From Sulfidibacterium sp964473395 (GTDB lineage: Bacteria > Bacteroidota > Bacteroidia > Bacteroidales > F082), in assembly GCA_964473395.1 (NCBI GenBank), contig CAYYOW010000023.1, positions 1-25,784 of the forward strand: DNA of 25,784 nucleotides. Direction: 5' to 3'. The position numbers and the translations under genes are program-made. This document shows positions 7,873 through 15,029 of the stretch, piece by piece. The notes under the pieces were generated by a model, which ran no database searches, had not been told where the DNA came from, and saw nothing but the letters and a program-made list of their open reading frames with translations. Position 1 is the stretch's first letter. Every line of letters begins with the position of its first letter.

Positions 7873-10800
7873 TTAAAATTGGAGGTTTATACCAAATACA
7901 AATACTCTTGGTCTCGGGTAGATATTATTGTCAATGCCACTGCTAGTACCATTGTTAACTTCCGGGTCAAGTCCTGTATATTTCGTAATCACAAAAGCAT
8001 TGTTCACGGTAAATGACACCCCTAGGTTTACAGGTGATTTGTCACTTTTATTCAGGTTTTCGAAAAGGTAACTTAAAGTGATGTTATCCATTCTGAAGAA
8101 AGAAGCGTTTTGAATATAATAATCGGACAAATATTGTGGATTATAAAAACCTGCTTTAGTAACATCAGTAGATATATTACCTAAATAAGGTCCTTCGGGG
8201 TGATATAAAAACCTGTAAACGCCGATATTGGAGCTCACGTTATTATATACGTAGTTGCCAAAATTGGCACGGCCTGCGAAAGAGAAGTCCCAATTTTTAT
8301 AATGGAGATCTGAACTGATACCAAAATAGAATTTAGGAGCAGGATCTTCATAGTGGTATCTGTCGGCATTGGTTATTTGTCCATCGCCATTTCTGTCCAC
8401 ATAAAGACCTTCAATGGGCTTTCCATCTTTACCATATACCTGCTGATAGACGTAGAATGAATAAGCAGCATAACCCACACTATGAATTTGAATATTGTTA
8501 CCTACTCCGCCTGAAATACCACCTGTTTCCACGCCAAGATAGTTGGGATTATTGGAAGCGGTAAGTCTGGTAATCTTGTTGGTGTTGGTTGATGCATTAA
8601 AGCCTACTGACCATCTCAAATCCTTTTTAGAAATAATAACACCACTGATGGAGAATTCAAAACCTCTGTTTTCCAAATCGCCGATGTTCGTCAGCAAATA
8701 ATTGGTCAGGTTAGAGCCTGCCGGTACTGGAATAAAGTTCAGGAGGTCTTTTGTTTTTCTGTAATAGTAATCCAAGGAACCATAAATGCGGTTTTGCAGG
8801 AAACCATAGTCCAGTCCGAGATTATAGGTGGTGGTTTCTTCCCATTTGATTTTGGGATTGTAGCCTTCCGGACGTAATGTTCTGTAAAATACATTACCGA
8901 GCTGGTACTCTGCATTGTTTTGGCTAAGTGTATAACGCGGAAGATAAGGATAATTACCCTGATTGATATTTTGCTGTCCGGTAATACCATAACCCAAACG
9001 CAGCTTTAACTGTGAGATAGCTTTAACATCTTTCAGCCAGGGTTCGTCGTTGATACGCCAGGCAAAAGCAACCGAAGGAAAGAGTCCCCACCGGTTGTTA
9101 GCAGCAAAACGTGAGGTTCCGTCATCACGTAAGGTGAAAGTTAACAGATAACGATCTTTAAAGGTGTAATTAAACCTGCCAAAGAAAGAGACAAGGTAAT
9201 ACTCTGTGGGATGGTTGATGGTATCCATATTCCAGGTATGTGCATAATTTCCGTTTTCAGAATAGTCTTTTCTATAGAAATGTTGCCAGGAATAACCAGC
9301 CATCACATTAAAGGTACTTTGAATACTTTTAACATCTTTGTTATAATTCAGGTAAAAATCCAACAGGTCGTTTTTCTTTTGCTGTGTGTATGCTTTGTAA
9401 ATGCCACCACCATTGACGGGGTCGAAAGTCCACGAAGCGTATTCAGGCACAATCAGGGCTCCTTTACTTTTTGAGTGATCGTAAGCAAGATTCAGGTGAG
9501 CGCTCAATTCGGGGAGAAAATGAAATTTATAATCCAATTTTAAATTTCCGATAAGGCTACTCACATTTGAATGGTTATCAGTAAGGTTTAATAATGCAAC
9601 CGGGTTGGTAGGTCCCAGTGCAACAGGATATCCGTTGGCCTGCGTCCCTGTGAAATAACCACCATAATTAGTAGTAGTTGAATCGGGCGTTCCATCGGGC
9701 TTGTTATAATAAACCGTATAAGTGGAATCCGATTTTATCGGATTTGTAGGGTTAAACTGTGTGGCAGCTCCAATGGCTCCTTTATCAGCAAATTTATTTT
9801 TCACGAAAGTACCCTGAATATTTAAGGTAACTTTTAAGTGGTCATTAAAGAAACTCGGTGTTAAAAAAGCGCCTAAGGTTGTACGCTTCAAATTACCGGT
9901 TTTTAAAATTCCATCCTGATTGGTATATCCGACTGAAATCCGATAAGGTAAAGTTTTGTATGCACCGGTCAGGCTAACATAATGATCCGTTCCAAAAGAA
10001 TTCTTGAAAATTTGATTTTGCCAGTCGGTACTGCTGTTTCCGAGAAGTTTTAATACATCATTCTGGCCTTTGTATCGGTCTTCAATTAACGATCTAAAGG
10101 AGGAAGCACCGAATACACTCTCTTTTCTTGGTGATGTGTAGAAAGAAAATTTACCCGAATAATCTATACGCATCGGTTGGCCGATTCTTCCTTTTTTTGT
10201 GGTAATGATAATTACACCGTTGGAAGCTCTGGATCCGTATATGGCTGTTGCAGAGGCATCTTTTAATACGGTAAAAGTGGCAATGTCTTCCGGGTTGATT
10301 GTGTTGAGAGGACTTCTCATTCCGGCAATCCCGCTGTTGGAGAGGGGTACACCATCCACCACTATTAAAGGATCGTTGCTGGCAGAAAGAGAAGAACCTC
10401 CTCTGATACGAATGACGGATCCGCTTCCGGGAGCACCCCCGGTGTTGGTGATTTGTACACCGGCCACTTTACCTGCGAGCAGATCGGCCGGAGAAGTAAT
10501 AGCACCTTTGTTAAAACTCTTAGAGCTAATGGCCGTAACCGAACCGGTAGCATCCTTCTTTTTAACAGTGCCGTAACCAATTACTACCAACTCATTAAGG
10601 TTGGAAACAGCTGGTTTTAGCTTTACGTTTACAGTGGTGTTGGGTTTTACAGATGTTTCCTGTGGCTGGTAACCAACATAAGAAAATACCAAGGTGGCAC
10701 TTCCGCTTACCGAAATACTGTATTTCCCGTCTAAACCTGTAACTGTTCCGGAGGTGGTTCCTTTAACCTGAACGGTTGCTCCGGGTAACGGCGAGCCGTT

Positions 10801-10914
10801 AGTCGCATCTACAATGGTACCCTGAACCGTTCCGCTCTGAGCCATCGCTGTTGATATACCCCAAATAAGCAGGAGCATCAACATTGCAGTACTTGTAAAA
10901 AACTTTTTTAGCAT
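7873..10914 (-). CDS. susC: SusC-like TonB-dependent receptor for alpha-glucan oligosaccharides
   Basis: The protein has 1013 residues, the usual size for SusC. It has a signal peptide (about 1-25, ending STAMA), then a carboxypeptidase-regulatory-like domain (about 28-100: GTVQGTIVDATNGSPLPGATV, later FSYVGYQ). The SusC signature ELVVIGYGTVKKKD follows near 108-121, then the plug domain (IRIRGGSS near 168, PLIVVDGVP near 182) and a 22-strand barrel ending in phenylalanine (INLQF). It should form the outer-membrane channel through which TonB energy drives uptake of malto-oligosaccharides captured by SusD. It is the first gene of the operon. The susD coding region begins just downstream, with an alternative TTG directly abutting the TAA of susC, so translation is probably coupled. 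Glycan specificity is inferred from the neighbouring amylases, not from this sequence itself. Confidence 0.95.
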   Translation of the reverse strand: MLKKFFTSTAMLMLLLIWGISTAMAQSGTVQGTIVDATNGSPLPGATVQVKGTTSGTVTGLDGKYSISVSGSATLVFSYVGYQPQETSVKPNTTVNVKLKPAVSNLNELVVIGYGTVKKKDATGSVTAISSKSFNKGAITSPADLLAGKVAGVQITNTGGAPGSGSVIRIRGGSSLSASNDPLIVVDGVPLSNSGIAGMRSPLNTINPEDIATFTVLKDASATAIYGSRASNGVIIITTKKGRIGQPMRIDYSGKFSFYTSPRKESVFGASSFRSLIEDRYKGQNDVLKLLGNSSTDWQNQIFKNSFGTDHYVSLTGAYKTLPYRISVGYTNQDGILKTGNLKRTTLGAFLTPSFFNDHLKVTLNIQGTFVKNKFADKGAIGAATQFNPTNPIKSDSTYTVYYNKPDGTPDSTTTNYGGYFTGTQANGYPVALGPTNPVALLNLTDNHSNVSSLIGNLKLDYKFHFLPELSAHLNLAYDHSKSKGALIVPEYASWTFDPVNGGGIYKAYTQQKKNDLLDFYLNYNKDVKSIQSTFNVMAGYSWQHFYRKDYSENGNYAHTWNMDTINHPTEYYLVSFFGRFNYTFKDRYLLTFTLRDDGTSRFAANNRWGLFPSVAFAWRINDEPWLKDVKAISQLKLRLGYGITGQQNINQGNYPYLPRYTLSQNNAEYQLGNVFYRTLRPEGYNPKIKWEETTTYNLGLDYGFLQNRIYGSLDYYYRKTKDLLNFIPVPAGSNLTNYLLTNIGDLENRGFEFSISGVIISKKDLRWSVGFNASTNTNKITRLTASNNPNYLGVETGGISGGVGNNIQIHSVGYAAYSFYVYQQVYGKDGKPIEGLYVDRNGDGQITNADRYHYEDPAPKFYFGISSDLHYKNWDFSFAGRANFGNYVYNNVSSNIGVYRFLYHPEGPYLGNISTDVTKAGFYNPQYLSDYYIQNASFFRMDNITLSYLFENLNKSDKSPVNLGVSFTVNNAFVITKYTGLDPEVNNGTSSGIDNNIYPRPRVFVFGINLQF

Positions 10915-11019
10915 AATGTGTTTTTTTTTAATTAAAACTGTGTGTTTTTAAATTAAAATTAATTTACGGGCTGGTTGTCTTTTTCAAAGGTTGTCTTCAA
11001 TAAAGATTTTAAGCCCTTT

Positions 11020-11027
11020 CAAAAATA
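11020..11027 (-). promoter_or_regulatory. Putative -7 box for the susCDE operon
   Basis: The minus strand reads TATTTTTG, an exact TAnnTTTG. It lies 106 bases upstream of the susC ATG, implying a leader of about 100 bases. The nearest upstream TTG (complement of 11056-11058) is 28 bases away, longer than usual. A second TAnnTTTG (TAATTTTG, complement of 11079-11086) is an alternative. Confidence 0.4.
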
Positions 11028-11230
11028 AAATCCTCGTGGTTTTTTTAATTGTTAACAAATAATTAACACGATTATCAACAAAATTAATGGAATTTGTTTA
11101 GTATCTGTTAATCTTTTTTAAGAATATTTAACATAGAATTTATGTAAAATATAATAGGGGCTGACAGTCAATCATTTGCATATCGTTTCGGTAAGGTTTA
11201 CAATGGTGTTTTCATGGGCTTTAATTGTAT

Positions 11231-11246
11231 TTGCAAACGATTGCAA
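11231..11246. promoter_or_regulatory. LacI-family operator candidate upstream of susC
   Basis: TTGCAAACGATTGCAA is an inverted repeat of TTGCAA around a central CG, matching its own complement except at two positions. This is the typical layout of LacI/GalR-family operators. It lies about 200 bases upstream of the proposed susC -7 box and about 250 upstream of the transporter box. A LacI-family regulator gene is encoded at 18070-19077. Confidence 0.55.
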
Positions 11247-11491
11247 TAAGGTTTTGAAGCCGATACACAGAACCCTTTGTTAATATTTACACATTTAGTT
11301 CCGGAAAGGGGTTTCTTGTATTGTTGCTTTTGTTCTGAAGCGTTGTTCTGACGCCTTAACAGGCGATACTCACGAGGAAAACCCCCAAAAAAATCGTTAT
11401 ACTTTTTGAGGCGATAAGAGCAGGTTTTTCTTTTATATTTCAATTTGCTCAGTCTGAATTCGGACTCTGGATTCTCAAATAGTAGAATGTT

Positions 11492-11499
11492 TACTTTTG
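11492..11499 (+). promoter_or_regulatory. -7 box of the EamA transporter gene, very close to the start codon
   Basis: TACTTTTG matches TAnnTTTG exactly and lies only 10 bases upstream of the ATG at 11509. A TTG that could serve as a start four codons earlier lies inside this box, which argues for the ATG. The leader would be only a few bases long. Confidence 0.5.
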
Positions 11500-11508
11500 C
11501 CCACTGAT

Positions 11509-12450
11509 ATGAAAATAAAAAATCAACCGGAACAACAGTGGATATCATGGGCTATTCTTCTAAGCTTGATGCTGACGTGGGGGAGCTCTTTCATTCTTAT
11601 GAAACAGGCACTTCTCTCTTTCACAGGAACGGAGGTCGGCTTGTTGCGGGTGGTTATTACCTTTTTGTTTTTACTACCCTTTTCGTTCAGATACATCAAA
11701 AAAATTGACCGGAAATATTTCTGGCCACTTGTTATTTCGGGGATTATTGGCAGTGTGATTCCGGCACTTCTGTTTGCCATTGCCGAAACGCGTATCGAAA
11801 GTGGTCTTGCAGGCACACTTAACTCACTAACGCCTCTCTTTACCTTACTTCTAGGCTTGGCTTTTTTCGGTTTCAAAACGCGATGGATTAATGTGTTGGG
11901 GGTTTTTATCGGGCTGGTTGGTGCGGCCGGATTGATGATTTCAAGTTCAGGCAATCATTTGGGCGGAGACTTCTGGTATTCCTTTCTTGTAGTAATAGCC
12001 TCGGTTTGTTATGCCATAAATGTTAACCTTGTAAAGAAGTATTTTTCAGGACTTAGTTCGATGCAAATTACGGTAATGACTTTTTTCTATATCGGTATTC
12101 CTACCTTAATCTGGGTACTGTTCTTTACACGTGTTCCGAATTTGTTATGGACCCACCCCGATGTATGGGTAGGAATGGGTTATCTCGCTGTTTTATCAAT
12201 TGTGGGTACGGGTTTGGCTCTTATCGCCTTTAACAAGTTGATTAAGATGAGCAGCCCTGTATTTGCCTCGTCAGTCACTTATATAATTCCCATTGTGGCC
12301 ATTATGTGGGGCATTTTGGATGGCGAACGCTTTACCGCTGTCTATTTTTTCTGGATGTCGTTGATACTTGGCGGTGTATTTCTGGTGAATGCCAAACCAC
12401 GATTAAAAATAAAACCCCGACAGCAGAAATATTTTGTAAAAAATAAATAA
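11509..12450 (+). CDS. EamA/DMT-family inner-membrane transporter
   Basis: This 313-residue integral membrane protein has about ten hydrophobic segments arranged as two EamA halves. The first half runs from 'WISWAILLSLMLTWGSSFILMKQAL' (in two stretches) to about residue 140, and the second from about 150 to 295. The opening 'WGSSFILMKQALLSFT' and the second-half 'GLALIAFNKLIKMSSPVFAS', then 'PIVAIMWGILDGE', are characteristic of this family (drug/metabolite transporter superfamily). Substrates of the family vary (amino acids, nucleotides, other metabolites), and none can be assigned here. The short basic tail (KPRLKIKPRQQKYFVKNK) is probably cytoplasmic. The gene is divergent from susC and followed by rplU on its own promoter. 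It is unlikely to be the sugar importer of the starch system. Confidence 0.88.
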   Translation: MKIKNQPEQQWISWAILLSLMLTWGSSFILMKQALLSFTGTEVGLLRVVITFLFLLPFSFRYIKKIDRKYFWPLVISGIIGSVIPALLFAIAETRIESGLAGTLNSLTPLFTLLLGLAFFGFKTRWINVLGVFIGLVGAAGLMISSSGNHLGGDFWYSFLVVIASVCYAINVNLVKKYFSGLSSMQITVMTFFYIGIPTLIWVLFFTRVPNLLWTHPDVWVGMGYLAVLSIVGTGLALIAFNKLIKMSSPVFASSVTYIIPIVAIMWGILDGERFTAVYFFWMSLILGGVFLVNAKPRLKIKPRQQKYFVKNK

Positions 12451-12456
12451 CAATGA

Positions 12457-12486
12457 TTTGTTAATTAGATTTTTTTAGTATTTTTG
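12457..12486 (+). promoter_or_regulatory. Promoter of rplU-rpmA
   Basis: TTTG at 12457-12460 and TATTTTTG at 12479-12486 are separated by 18 bases. This is the best two-part Bacteroidota promoter (-33 TTTG, -7 TAnnTTTG) in the window. The rplU ATG is at 12523, giving a leader of roughly 30 bases. Confidence 0.65.
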
Positions 12487-12522
12487 CACCTCCAATTTTG
12501 ACAGTAAAAAAGACAAATAAGA

Positions 12523-12834
12523 ATGTACGCAATTGTTAATATAGCCGGACAGCAGTTTAAGATTGAACAAGGTCAGGAGATTTTCGTTCACAGGCTTGAA
12601 GGTGAAGAAGGTGCCAACGTAGAATTCGATCAGGTTCTGCTGGTGGAAAACGACGGTAAAGTAAACGTAGGGACCCCCAACGTGGATGGCGCAAAGGTTG
12701 ATGTAAAAATTCTTGCTCACGTGCGGGCCGATAAAGTGAAAGTCTTCAAGAAGAAAAGAAGAAAAGGCTATCAGAAAGAGTCCGGACATCGTCAGGACCT
12801 GAGTAAAGTGCTGATTGAGAAAATTACTTTATAA
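12523..12834 (+). CDS. rplU: 50S ribosomal protein L21
   Basis: This 103-residue protein has the L21 N-terminus 'MYAIVNIAGQQFKIEQGQ'. It also has the conserved 'VEFDQVLLVENDGKVNVGTPNVDGAKV' region (residues about 35-62) and the basic KVFKKKRRKGYQKESGHRQ segment near residues 73-91 that contacts 23S rRNA. Its length is normal for the family. rpmA follows 18 bases later, the usual pairing of these two large-subunit proteins in bacteria. Confidence 0.97.
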   Translation: MYAIVNIAGQQFKIEQGQEIFVHRLEGEEGANVEFDQVLLVENDGKVNVGTPNVDGAKVDVKILAHVRADKVKVFKKKRRKGYQKESGHRQDLSKVLIEKITL

Positions 12835-12852
12835 CGCAAAAAAACTTAGAAA

Positions 12853-13116
12853 ATGGCTCATAAAAAAGGAATGGGTAGCTCCCATAACGGACGCGAATCG
12901 GAAAGTAAGAGATTAGGCGTAAAGATCTTTGGTGGACAAATTGTCAACGCAGGCAACATTATTGTTCGTCAGCGGGGGACAGTTCATCACCCTGGGTTGA
13001 ATGTGGGTATGGGTAAAGATCACACACTCTTCGCTTTAAGAGATGGTATCGTTGAATTCCGCAAAAGAAAAAATTCCCGCTCTTATGTAAGCGTATTGCC
13101 TCCACAGGAGCAGTAA
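12853..13116 (+). CDS. rpmA: 50S ribosomal protein L27
   Basis: The protein has 87 residues. The N-terminus MAHKKGMGSSHNGRESESKR is the L27 arm that reaches toward the peptidyl-transferase centre. 'RQRGTVHHPGLNVGMGKDHTLF' (read in two parts, residues about 40-60) is also diagnostic. The protein starts directly with AHKKG, so it lacks the cleavable N-terminal extension found in Firmicutes. It is cotranscribed with rplU and followed by a clear terminator. Confidence 0.97.
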   Translation: MAHKKGMGSSHNGRESESKRLGVKIFGGQIVNAGNIIVRQRGTVHHPGLNVGMGKDHTLFALRDGIVEFRKRKNSRSYVSVLPPQEQ

Positions 13117-13136
13117 TAACAGCTGAGGAAAACAAT

Positions 13137-13163
13137 AAAGCCCGGTTCTGCCGGGCTTTTTTT
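13137..13163 (+). terminator. Rho-independent terminator of rplU-rpmA
   Basis: The stem AAAGCCCGG (13137-13145) pairs with CCGGGCTTT (13151-13159) around a five-base loop and is followed by further T residues. It lies 20 bases after the rpmA stop. Its A/T flanks mean it could also act on the other strand, but no minus-strand gene reads into it. Confidence 0.9.
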
Positions 13164-13209
13164 GTATATATTCGGATGCTAAAACAGACTGGAAATTGGA
13201 GATAATGAT

Positions 13210-13217
13210 TATTTTTG
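13210..13217 (+). promoter_or_regulatory. -7 box for amn-holA
   Basis: TATTTTTG matches TAnnTTTG, 15 bases upstream of the amn ATG. No well-spaced upstream TTG is evident. It indicates a short leader and transcription separate from rpmA, which is closed by a terminator. Confidence 0.55.
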
Positions 13218-13232
13218 CATGAAACATAATCG

Positions 13233-14003
13233 ATGAAGACAAAAAAAGAAATTGTAAAAGACTGGTTACCGAGATATACGGGTATGTCTCTTGAAGAATT
13301 TGGGAAATATATCCTTCTTACAAATTTTAACCAATATTTGGAAATGTTTGCCAAATGGTATAATGTTGAAATTCACGACCGCAGCCGGCCGATGATGGCA
13401 GTAACTTCCGGAGACATTACTATGATAAATTTCGGTATCGGAAGCGCTAATGCTGCTACCATCATGGATTTGCTTTCTGCTATTGAACCCAAAGCCGTAC
13501 TGTTTCTGGGAAAATGCGGCGGTTTGAAAAAGAAAAACTCAGTAGGCGATCTAATTTTACCCATTGCTGCCATTAGAGGAGAGGGAACTTCCAACGATTA
13601 TTTTCCTTCAAAAGTACCTGCTTTGCCTGCGTTTAACCTTCAAAAAGCTATTTCTACTACTATTCGCGATTTCTCATGCGATTATTGGACAGGTACGGTT
13701 TTTACAACTAACCGCAGGGTTTGGGAACATGATCAGAAGTTTAAGAAGCTGCTGCGAAAAACGCGGAGTATGGCTATCGATATGGAAACAGCTACGATTT
13801 TTATGGTGGGCTTTGCTAACAAAATCCCCACTGGAGCACTGTTGCTTATTACCGACCAGCCTATGATTCCCGAGGGTATAAAAACTTCCGAAAGTGACCG
13901 TAAGGTTAATGAGCAGTATGTGGAGATACACGTTAAAATCGGGATTAAATCATTGGAACAGTTGATAAACAGAGGTCTTACTGTTAAACATTTAAGATTT
14001 TAA
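13233..14003 (+). CDS. amn: AMP nucleosidase
   Basis: This 256-residue enzyme is predicted to split AMP into adenine and ribose 5-phosphate in purine salvage. The fold is that of the nucleoside phosphorylase superfamily: 'MINFGIGSANAATIMDLL' and 'AVLFLGKCGGL' (about 64-98), then the nucleoside-binding motif AIDMETATIF (181-190) and the late 'LLITDQP' strand with the acidic residue D208. It corresponds to the short AMP nucleosidase common in Bacteroidota rather than the ~480-residue E. coli Amn, which carries an extra N-terminal regulatory domain. Other purine nucleoside phosphorylases share the fold, but the overall match to this short form is good. The ATG at 13233 follows a good -7 box. holA starts five bases after its stop, so the two are probably cotranscribed. 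Confidence 0.85.
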   Translation: MKTKKEIVKDWLPRYTGMSLEEFGKYILLTNFNQYLEMFAKWYNVEIHDRSRPMMAVTSGDITMINFGIGSANAATIMDLLSAIEPKAVLFLGKCGGLKKKNSVGDLILPIAAIRGEGTSNDYFPSKVPALPAFNLQKAISTTIRDFSCDYWTGTVFTTNRRVWEHDQKFKKLLRKTRSMAIDMETATIFMVGFANKIPTGALLLITDQPMIPEGIKTSESDRKVNEQYVEIHVKIGIKSLEQLINRGLTVKHLRF

Positions 14004-14008
14004 GTCCG

Positions 14009-15013
14009 TTGAATGCAAGTGAGATATTAGATGCTTTAAAAAAGAAAATTTTCAGCCCTGTTTATTTTTTTTATGGGGAAGAACCTTTTTATATCGATGA
14101 GCTGACCAGCTACATGGAGAAAAATGTGTTGGACGATGCCTCCAGAGAGTTTAACCAAACCATCGTTTACGGGCTGGATGTAACTGCCCGTGATGTGGTC
14201 GATTTGTCGCGTCGTTTTCCTATGATGAGCAATTATCAACTCATTATCGTTAAGGAAGCCCAGAATATTCAGAACTTTGATGCGCTGACAGATTATTTTA
14301 ATAACCCGTTAGAATCAACTATCCTGGTTATCAATTATAAATACAAAAAACTTGATAAGCGTAAAACGCTTTACAAAAGGCTAAGCAAGTCGAAAAAAGT
14401 TGTACTTTTTGAATCTGCACGGGTTTATGACAATAGAATTCCGGTCTGGATTTCGGAACGGGTGCACATGCTTGGACACTCCATCACCCCTAAGTCAGAA
14501 ATGCTGCTGGCTGAGTTTCTTGGAACAGACCTCGCCCGGATTAACAATGAGTTGAACAAGCTGGCCATCAATTTGCAACCAGGGCAGGCCATTACCGAGG
14601 ACCTGATAGAACGCTATATTGGAATTAGTAAAGACTTTAATGTTTTTGAACTTCAAAAGGCGCTGGGTAAAAGGGATATTTTTCATGCGCTGCGTATCAT
14701 TCAGTATTTTGAAGCCAACCCCAAACAAAATCCTTTACAGATGGTAAATGTCTTGCTATATGCTTATTTTATGAAAGTACTCCTGTATCATCAGTTGAAA
14801 AATGAAAATAAAAATACCATAGCATCAAAGCTGGGAATATCTCCTTTTTTCGTAGATGATTACCGTGTAGCTGCCCAAAACTACAGCCCTGCCAAAGTAA
14901 AAGAGATTATTTCGGGTATTCGCGTGCTTGACTTAAAGAGCAAGGGCTTTGGCGCTATCAATACCGCCTCGTACGGCCCACTGAAAGAATGGGCGTTTCG
15001 CATTGTTTCCTAA
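14009..15013 (+). CDS. holA: DNA polymerase III subunit delta (TTG start)
   Basis: This 334-residue clamp-loader subunit opens the beta sliding clamp during DNA replication. The N-terminus 'PVYFFYGEEPFYIDEL' (residues 17-31) is the HolA pattern. The AAA+-like middle (QLIIVKEAQNIQNFDALTDY, about 77-96) and the helical collar domain (VFELQKALGKRDIFHALRII, about 212-231) follow. Start choice is forced: the in-frame stop at 13985-13987 leaves only the TTG at 14009 as a standard start, because the first in-frame ATG (codon 36) would delete the conserved N-terminal motif. The gene begins five bases after amn ends and converges on fadD with a 16-base gap. Confidence 0.9.
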   Translation: MNASEILDALKKKIFSPVYFFYGEEPFYIDELTSYMEKNVLDDASREFNQTIVYGLDVTARDVVDLSRRFPMMSNYQLIIVKEAQNIQNFDALTDYFNNPLESTILVINYKYKKLDKRKTLYKRLSKSKKVVLFESARVYDNRIPVWISERVHMLGHSITPKSEMLLAEFLGTDLARINNELNKLAINLQPGQAITEDLIERYIGISKDFNVFELQKALGKRDIFHALRIIQYFEANPKQNPLQMVNVLLYAYFMKVLLYHQLKNENKNTIASKLGISPFFVDDYRVAAQNYSPAKVKEIISGIRVLDLKSKGFGAINTASYGPLKEWAFRIVS

Positions 15014-15029
15014 ACTAAAGTGACTCTTC

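Larger units (their letters stand above)
10915..11508. other. Gene-free divergent control region between susC and the EamA transporter
   Basis: This 594-base AT-rich stretch holds no convincing gene. It contains the candidate susC -7 box (11020-11027), a perfect palindrome TTGTTAACAA (11049-11058), a LacI-type operator candidate (11231-11246) and the -7 box of the transporter (11492-11499). A minus-strand reading frame at 11198-11548 overlaps the start of the transporter and resembles no protein I recognise, so it is not called. Confidence 0.7.

Noticed and set aside
11049..11058. Perfect palindrome TTGTTAACAA upstream of susC
   Set aside because: Short and AT-rich in a very AT-rich region, so likely by chance; not called as a site.
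11497..11508. TTG start for the EamA transporter
   Set aside because: It lies inside the TAnnTTTG promoter box; ATG at 11509 is preferred.
11198..11548. 116-residue minus-strand frame upstream of susC
   Set aside because: Overlaps the transporter start and the operator candidate; composition is not protein-like and it resembles no family I know.
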